From Telopea speciosissima (lineage: Eukaryota > Streptophyta > Magnoliopsida > Proteales > Proteaceae): DNA of 64,000 nucleotides. The notes under the pieces were generated by a model. The model searched no databases. It saw only the letters and a list, made by a program, of their open reading frames with translations, and was not told the origin of the DNA. Both the position numbers and the translations under genes were made by a program. The stretch is from positions 13,479,001-13,543,000 of the forward strand of contig NC_057924.1 of NCBI RefSeq assembly GCF_018873765.1, given 5' to 3'. This document shows, piece after piece, positions 61,201 to 64,000 of this stretch (its first letter is position 1; each line of letters opens with the position of its first letter).

Positions 61201-62408
61201 AAAATGACTTTGGGAGAAGTGGTTGGTAAAGACAAGTATAGCTTAGGACTAGTAACAAGTATGGCTTTGAATAGGGCTGATTGGAGGAAAAGGATCCATG
61301 TAGCTGACTCCATTTCGTTGGGATAAGGTTGAGTTGAGTTGAAACTTTCACCCTATAATCACCACATTTGGAAAGGGCTGGAATGCAACTCTGGAATTGG
61401 TCCCAATTTCTAAGTCTGACTTGGCAGCAATCTCAATTAAATCTGATCTGCTCACTCACCAATCATCCAGACCAACTTCCTTTGCAATCCTGCGGGAGGT
61501 CATGCCTCCTAATTAGAGCTTAGTCTAAATGTCCAGTATCACAAATTCAATGTGCAGGAGTCCAAAATGAAGGGGCACAAATTCAAGCAAATTATTATTA
61601 TTTTGAGGCACTTGGGCCCCAAAAAAGCATTTAAGCACAAGAACTAACATCAGAATAACAAGGAACACTTCGAATGCATATTTATCCAGGTCCAGACAAC
61701 ATAACAACCAGCGTGAAAACCACAATAACGGAATGATACAACTGCAAGCAATACTTACCACATGTCGGTTTCCCTGATAATGCCGTACTTTCCCCATGAA
61801 TTCGTCACCGCTCCCTTCTTCCCAGCTTCCTTTCCTTTATCTTTCTTTTTCTTCTTATGTTCATGCTTCTTCTTCACCTCGTCTTTATCTCTCTTCCTGC
61901 CCCTCCTGTCCTTCTCCTTCTCCTTCTCACGTTCCCTTCGCCGTCGTCGACGTTTCTCCTTCTCAAGCTCCCTCTCCTTTCTCTTCCTCCGCTCCCTCTG
62001 CTTCCTCCGCCGCCGCTCATCTTCACTTTCACTCTCCTCAGAGGAGTAATTAGAAGAATCAGATTTTGAATCAGTATTGGAATCTTCAGAATCTGAATAA
62101 TCAGAAGAATGCGACAATGAAGACGCATCGTCCTCTCCGCGGCGCTTTCGAGATCTTTTATCGGAACTTCTCCGTCTCCGCTTGTGCTTGCTTCTGCTCA
62201 CCTTTCTGTCTCGGCTACGCTCCTTCTCGTCTTCACTGCTGTCGGAATCGGAGTCGGAATCCTCATCGTCAGATACTTCTTCCTTTCTCCTTTTGGATCC
62301 CTTCCCGTGAACCCTCTTCGAAGGCGTTTCGTCCTTTCCCTTCCGTTCCTCTTCGGCTTCTTCTCTGCCATTTCTATTTGATAGATTTCCGTTTCGATCT
62401 TTCGCCAT
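46251..62408 (-). CDS. SCI1: Style cell-cycle inhibitor 1-like nuclear protein
   Basis: Eight minus-strand exons: 62408-61759, 50043-49998, 49453-49404, 49247-49206, 47799-47686, 46639-46561, 46472-46401 and 46298-46251. They total 1101 nt (366 residues) with every junction in frame. Residues 1-200 are rich in Ser/Asp/Glu tracts (47-62, 98-131) and Arg/Lys/Glu tracts (131-196), typical of nuclear speckle or nucleolar proteins. The conserved family domain begins at NSWGKYGIIRETDMW (203-217) and runs through FTAWLAEVKQVNLETLPNWEEKQMF, FMEDHNTATFPSKKYYDLDAY, VFNDEEQRRQE and SMQSGMAQAMKEQ to RRLDPDVAM. Family knowledge: tobacco SCI1 is a nuclear/nucleolar protein that restrains cell proliferation in stigma and style and interacts with cell-cycle and RNA-related partners. 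Intron 1 is 11.7 kb. The family call is firm; the role in this plant is inferred. Confidence 0.92.
46640..47685 (-). other. Intron 5 of SCI1
   Basis: Donor CGTCG|GTAAGT and acceptor TTCCAG|ACAAG. It holds an Au SINE fragment near 47095-47265. Remainder unremarkable. Confidence 0.8.
47095..47265 (-). mobile_element. Au SINE-like fragment
   Basis: On the minus strand it gives AAACAGCCTCTCCTGGTAAG and CAGACCCTGCAGTAGTGGG with CTCGTGCACTGGG, the body of plant Au SINEs. The tRNA-like head is degraded. Confidence 0.65.
47800..49205 (-). other. Intron 4 of SCI1
   Basis: 1,406 bp, donor AAGAA|GTAAG and acceptor TTGCAG|GTATT. It contains the tandem repeat 47973-48470. TIR-like ends of a larger old element may lie near 47895 and 48780, both rich in CCAAGC/GCTTGG words, but they are not convincing. 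Confidence 0.75.
47973..48470. repeat. Tandem repeat, about 204-223 bp unit, with a tRNA-like phrase
   Basis: TGTTGATATACATTGTTGT starts at 47973, 48177 and 48400; the third unit is partial. Each full unit has TATCAGAGC, then GTTCGATCCCTGG (or a variant), which looks like a B box of an RNA polymerase III promoter, and a GGTGTCAC(A/G)TGCA block. Confidence 0.7.
49454..49997 (-). other. Intron 2 of SCI1
   Basis: 544 bp, donor CAG|GTACGA and acceptor CTGCAG|GTAAAC. No element recognised. Confidence 0.8.
50440..50530 (+). mobile_element. Au SINE-like fragment
   Basis: AAACAGCTTCTTTGCGAAAG, then GGTAAGGTTGCGTACATTAT, CCAGACCCGCAGTGGCAGG and GCACTGGGTATGCCC. This is the 3' half of an Au SINE on the plus strand; the head is missing. 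Confidence 0.7.
51047..51109. repeat. Poly(T)/poly(G) purine-pyrimidine tract
   Basis: About 19 T followed by about 14 G and then a GGGGA-rich stretch. Base calls in such a tract are error-prone. Confidence 0.85.
51899..53753. mobile_element. Outer hAT-like element with CGAAAT words
   Basis: Left end CAATGTTCAAGCC and right end in reverse CAAGGTTCCACG are loosely inverted, with GAAATATTTC-type words inside both ends. Flanks GTGATAGA and GTGAGATC match at 5 of 8, so the duplication is weak. It is interrupted by the element at 52325-53535. Confidence 0.4.
52317..53543 (+). mobile_element. hAT-superfamily element with CTCGGCCGAGAT words
   Basis: The perfect 17-bp inverted termini CAAGGTTCGAGAACTCG (52325) and CGAGTTCTCGAACCTTG (ending 53535) are flanked by CTACCAAC at 52317-52324 and 53536-53543. 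Both ends are filled with GAGATCTCGG-type palindromes. A short plus-strand frame at 52919-53134 follows Q/S/Y-rich sequence and could be the decayed end of a transposase, but I cannot show this. Confidence 0.85.
54420..55126 (+). mobile_element. L1-like LINE 3' end
   Basis: A proline-rich frame (54529-54807) is followed by a T-rich trailer and the end GAATTTTTTATTCATCC plus 17 A. The TCATCC-A(n) end matches the micro-insertion at 18694. No reverse transcriptase is present. The 5' limit is uncertain. Confidence 0.55.
55185..55340 (+). mobile_element. Au SINE-like element with tRNA-derived head
   Basis: GTGAGCCTTGATGCAATGG is an A-box-like head and CCGGGTTTGAAAC a B-box-like segment. AACAGCCTCTCC, GGGGTAAGGCTGCACAC and GCTTCGTGCACTGG follow in the order of Au SINEs. 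It sits just after the L1-like tail. Confidence 0.7.
55660..56195 (+). pseudogene. RTE LINE 3' fragment
   Basis: Decayed reading like the RTE C-terminus: TGGAGGGGTGCATTC (WRGA), CGACCAGAAATGATGTATGG (RPEMMYG), then GATAAGTTGCGAGAAAGTCG (DKLRES), and the terminus GGGATAAGGCTGAGTTGAG. Many stops. Confidence 0.75.
57584..58897. mobile_element. PIF/Harbinger (Tourist-like) element with TTA target duplication
   Basis: A 1,308-bp insert starts GGGGTTGTATGGCAACG at 57587 and ends with the complement of GGGGTTGTATGGTAACG at 58894. TTA flanks both sides (57584-57586, 58895-58897). Removing it restores the LINE reading from FEKRGHL to TFKSGQNS. No transposase is recognised inside, so it is non-autonomous. 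Confidence 0.85.
60336..60473. mobile_element. hAT MITE inside the RTE reverse transcriptase
   Basis: ATGCTTTT at 60336-60343 and 60466-60473 flanks a 122-bp insert with termini CATAGTTGTCATGGCGTC and, in reverse, CATAGTTGTCAAGGCGTC. The interior repeats AGGCG/CGCCT. Excision in thought restores CMLFADDM, the catalytic box, so the hit is right at the active-site codons. Confidence 0.9.
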
Positions 62409-62565
62409 TAGAGAGGGGGGAGGGGGGGGGGGGAAAGAGAGAAGGTGCCTATTCTTGAACAAAAGAGAGAGTGTTCGACTTCGAGCTGAATGGGGGTACT
62501 GTAAATCTGTAATAGGTTGGGGACTCGCGTGGCGGCAAAAGAGATGGGGGTAGTAGGAATTTTTA
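62409..62565 (-). promoter_or_regulatory. Proximal upstream region of SCI1
   Basis: 157 bp between the SCI1 ATG and the nearest MITE. It holds a purine/C run (62414-62444) that would lie in the leader. No TATA box is evident. Confidence 0.35.
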
Positions 62566-62997
62566 GGGAAAATTACATGATTAGTTACTTTTGGGTTTTC
62601 ATTTACAAAACTGTCCAACCCATGTTTGAGTCAACAAAAATAGACAAAAACAAGTTAAGGTTTACAAAACTGGACTAAATAGTGTCTCTCCCTCTTACAT
62701 TTATTTTTTTAGACATTTTTACCCCAGTCATTGCTTTCTCGCCCAGGCATCCTCTATTCCGTGCAACCCTATCATTGTCCCAGCCACCACCATTCTCTGC
62801 TATCCCAAGTAACAGAGGGAAAAAAAAGAGATTTTTTCAGAGGAGAACTGCCGAGGAAGGAAGGAGAGTGACTGTTTTGTCTAGTTTTGTAAAACTAAAC
62901 TTGTTTTTGTCTATTTTTGTTAATTCAAACATCAGGTGGACAGTTTTGTAAATGAAAACCCAAAAGTAGCTAATCATGTAATTTTCCCAAATTTTTA
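62557..62997. mobile_element. Mutator-type MITE upstream of SCI1
   Basis: Ends GGGAAAATTACATGATTAG (62566) and its complement (to 62988) continue as inverted arms of more than 100 bp, including TTTGGGTTTTCATTTAC. Flanks GAATTTTTA and AAATTTTTA form a 9-bp duplication with one mismatch. 423 bp. Confidence 0.75.
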
Positions 62998-63210
62998 TCC
63001 TCTCCTGTTACAGAACGGTGCTGTACTGCATCGTGCGGCGCTGCAGAGGCCATGTGACACAACGGGGGGCCCGTTCCACCCATTGTGTCACATGGCCTCT
63101 GCAGCGTCGCAAGATGCAGTATAGCACCGTGCTGTAACCCCGTTGTGTCACATGGCCTCTGCAGCGCCGCAGGATGCAGTATAGCGCCGTGCTGTAACAG
63201 GAGAGGATAA
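62995..63210. mobile_element. MITE family B copy 2 with a duplicated right arm
   Basis: Left arm TTATCCTCTCCTGTTAC...GGCCATGTGACACAACG opposes a right arm that is present twice in tandem (about 63080-63138 and 63139-63198), each with GTGTCACATGGCCTCTGC and GTGCTGTAAC. Copy 1 at 45395 has a single right arm. Confidence 0.75.
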
Positions 63211-63332
63211 CAATTCGGGTAGCAGAGTCATTAGACTGTAGAAACCACTACAATGGCCCATTCATTCGTTGATTTGGATTAAATCTGAAGCTTCTTTTTG
63301 TTGTTACTCTCTCTCTTTCGAGGAAAAAATCC

Positions 63333-63545
63333 CTCTCCAATTCCCCAAAAAATGCAGTGCGGTGCAATTCTGGGTGGAAATGTCGACACTTGGTAGCTCA
63401 GACATCCAACGATGCCGAGCTCAAAAAGAAAAGAAAAAAAAAAAACACGAAATCAATGAACTCCAATCATTAGATGTCTGAGCTGCCAGGTGTCGATCTC
63501 TCCACCCCGAATTGCACCACCCTACACCATTAGGGAATTGGAGAG
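63333..63545. mobile_element. Hairpin MITE family C
   Basis: Arms of about 75 bp: CTCTCCAATTCCCC at the left and its complement ending GGGAATTGGAGAG at the right, with GGTGCAATTC and GCTCAGACATC conserved in both. An A-rich loop of about 50 bp lies between. No coding. Confidence 0.8.
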
Positions 63546-64000
63546 GATTTAAATAAAATGATCATCCTGAGACTCATTTCTCATCTTGTGAATTGAAAAT
63601 TTCCACCTTTGTTATATGCCTTTGGGTGTGCTCTCATTGGCCTGTATAGATTAATGTTAGGCTCTACGCAACTAGCAACCTTCTTTTTCCCCATTTTCTT
63701 TAAAATATAAAATCTATCATTTCACATATGTACTAAAAAAATACGCTAGATAATAATAATTTTAAAGTAACATAATTATAAGTCACTTTCAAATTATTTG
63801 AAATCCTTTTTTTACCTTTAACTTAAAAAACTTCAGGGAATAAAGAGTGGAGATGAGAGAGAGTGTAAGGACGACTATATAGTCTGAGAAAGAGTGTTGG
63901 CATAAATTACACACTAACCCATAATTTTTTCCCATTCTTTTTTACTAGAGTATATTTCTTTTCTTTTTATTATTACAAAATAAATAAATATAAAAGGCTC
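63546..64000. other. AT-rich end of the window
   Basis: A partial MITE family A copy (GTGCTCTCATTGGCC, near 63628) is present. Otherwise I see no gene or element. Confidence 0.45.

Larger units (their letters stand above)
56944..61343 (+). pseudogene. RTE-clade LINE, decayed and twice interrupted
   Basis: The APE-type endonuclease spans about 56960-57586 (WDIRTSTGKSLELLD, IIGGDLNGHVGRDIRGYE, FGERNEGTSVLQFDTAYDL). The frame resumes after the Harbinger insert at about 58898 (SGQNSRQIDFFLAKK). Reverse transcriptase includes NQFGFMPGK, MVFIDLEKA, LSPFLFVL and, after a hAT MITE, FADDM at about 60470. The C-terminal part has EYEVVKIDDRELPLTENSRYLG, RWHGNVQQRPLNAP and the 3' end GGGATAAGGTTGAGTTGAG. 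Stops and frameshifts throughout show it is dead. It lies opposite to SCI1 in that gene's first intron. Confidence 0.85.
50044..61758 (-). other. Intron 1 of SCI1 (11.7 kb)
   Basis: Donor ATGTG|GTAAGT at 61758 and acceptor CTTGGAG|GAAC at 50044. The tryptophan codon of ETDMW is split across it. Apart from the elements listed separately, the stretches 50530-51046, 51110-51898, 53762-54419 and 56196-56943 show nothing I can identify. Confidence 0.85.

Noticed and set aside
61762..62458. Plus-strand open frames of 65-130 residues opposite the first SCI1 exon
   Set aside because: They are serine/leucine/phenylalanine-rich reversals of the Arg/Lys/Glu/Ser tracts. The minus frame continues in frame through seven conserved exons, so these are shadows.

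Overview
This is nuclear DNA from a flowering plant. Four genes have GT-AG introns (one GC-AG) and encode plant proteins: a choline transporter-like protein, monothiol glutaredoxin S17, a class B heat-shock factor and a style cell-cycle inhibitor 1-type nuclear protein. Copia, Ty3/gypsy, RTE, L1-like, Au SINE-like, hAT, Mutator and Harbinger sequences fill most of the remainder. The heat-shock factor looks like HsfB5, a subtype missing from Arabidopsis, so a crucifer is unlikely. I cannot name the species. I see no rRNA, tRNA or CRISPR array.

Layout. 1-3058: intron sequence of the transporter gene, with LTR-like remnants; the 3' half of the gene lies beyond the left edge. 3059-7951 (minus): seven 5' exons of the choline transporter-like gene. 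7952-19019: about 11 kb of intergenic repeats, including a 1 kb retroposon with a 19-bp target duplication, a hAT element carrying a long-TIR Mutator element, and several copies of a small MITE family. 19020-39635 (plus): GRXS17, three exons. Its second intron is 19 kb and holds a decayed minus-strand copia, then a copia/gypsy mosaic with inverted LTRs. 40275-42074 (minus): HSFB5, two exons, tail to tail with GRXS17. 42075-46250: intergenic. 46251-62408 (minus): SCI1-like gene, eight exons. Its 11.7 kb first intron holds nested hAT elements, SINEs, an L1-like 3' end and an RTE LINE that was itself hit by a Harbinger-type element and a hAT MITE. 62409-64000: three MITEs in a row upstream of SCI1, then nothing recognisable.

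The genes do not form a pathway; they are neighbours in repeat-rich chromatin. The main points of interest are: GRXS17 with two glutaredoxin modules where three are usual, apparently by clean loss of the middle one; a set of tiny insertions made of a LINE 3' tip plus poly(A) between long target duplications; hAT-like elements that share termini and 8-bp duplications but each carry a different short palindromic word; a Mutator element with about 0.5 kb inverted repeats around a possible captured gene fragment; and the copia/gypsy inverted-LTR mosaic. Exon boundaries were read by eye from splice signals and reading-frame continuity.
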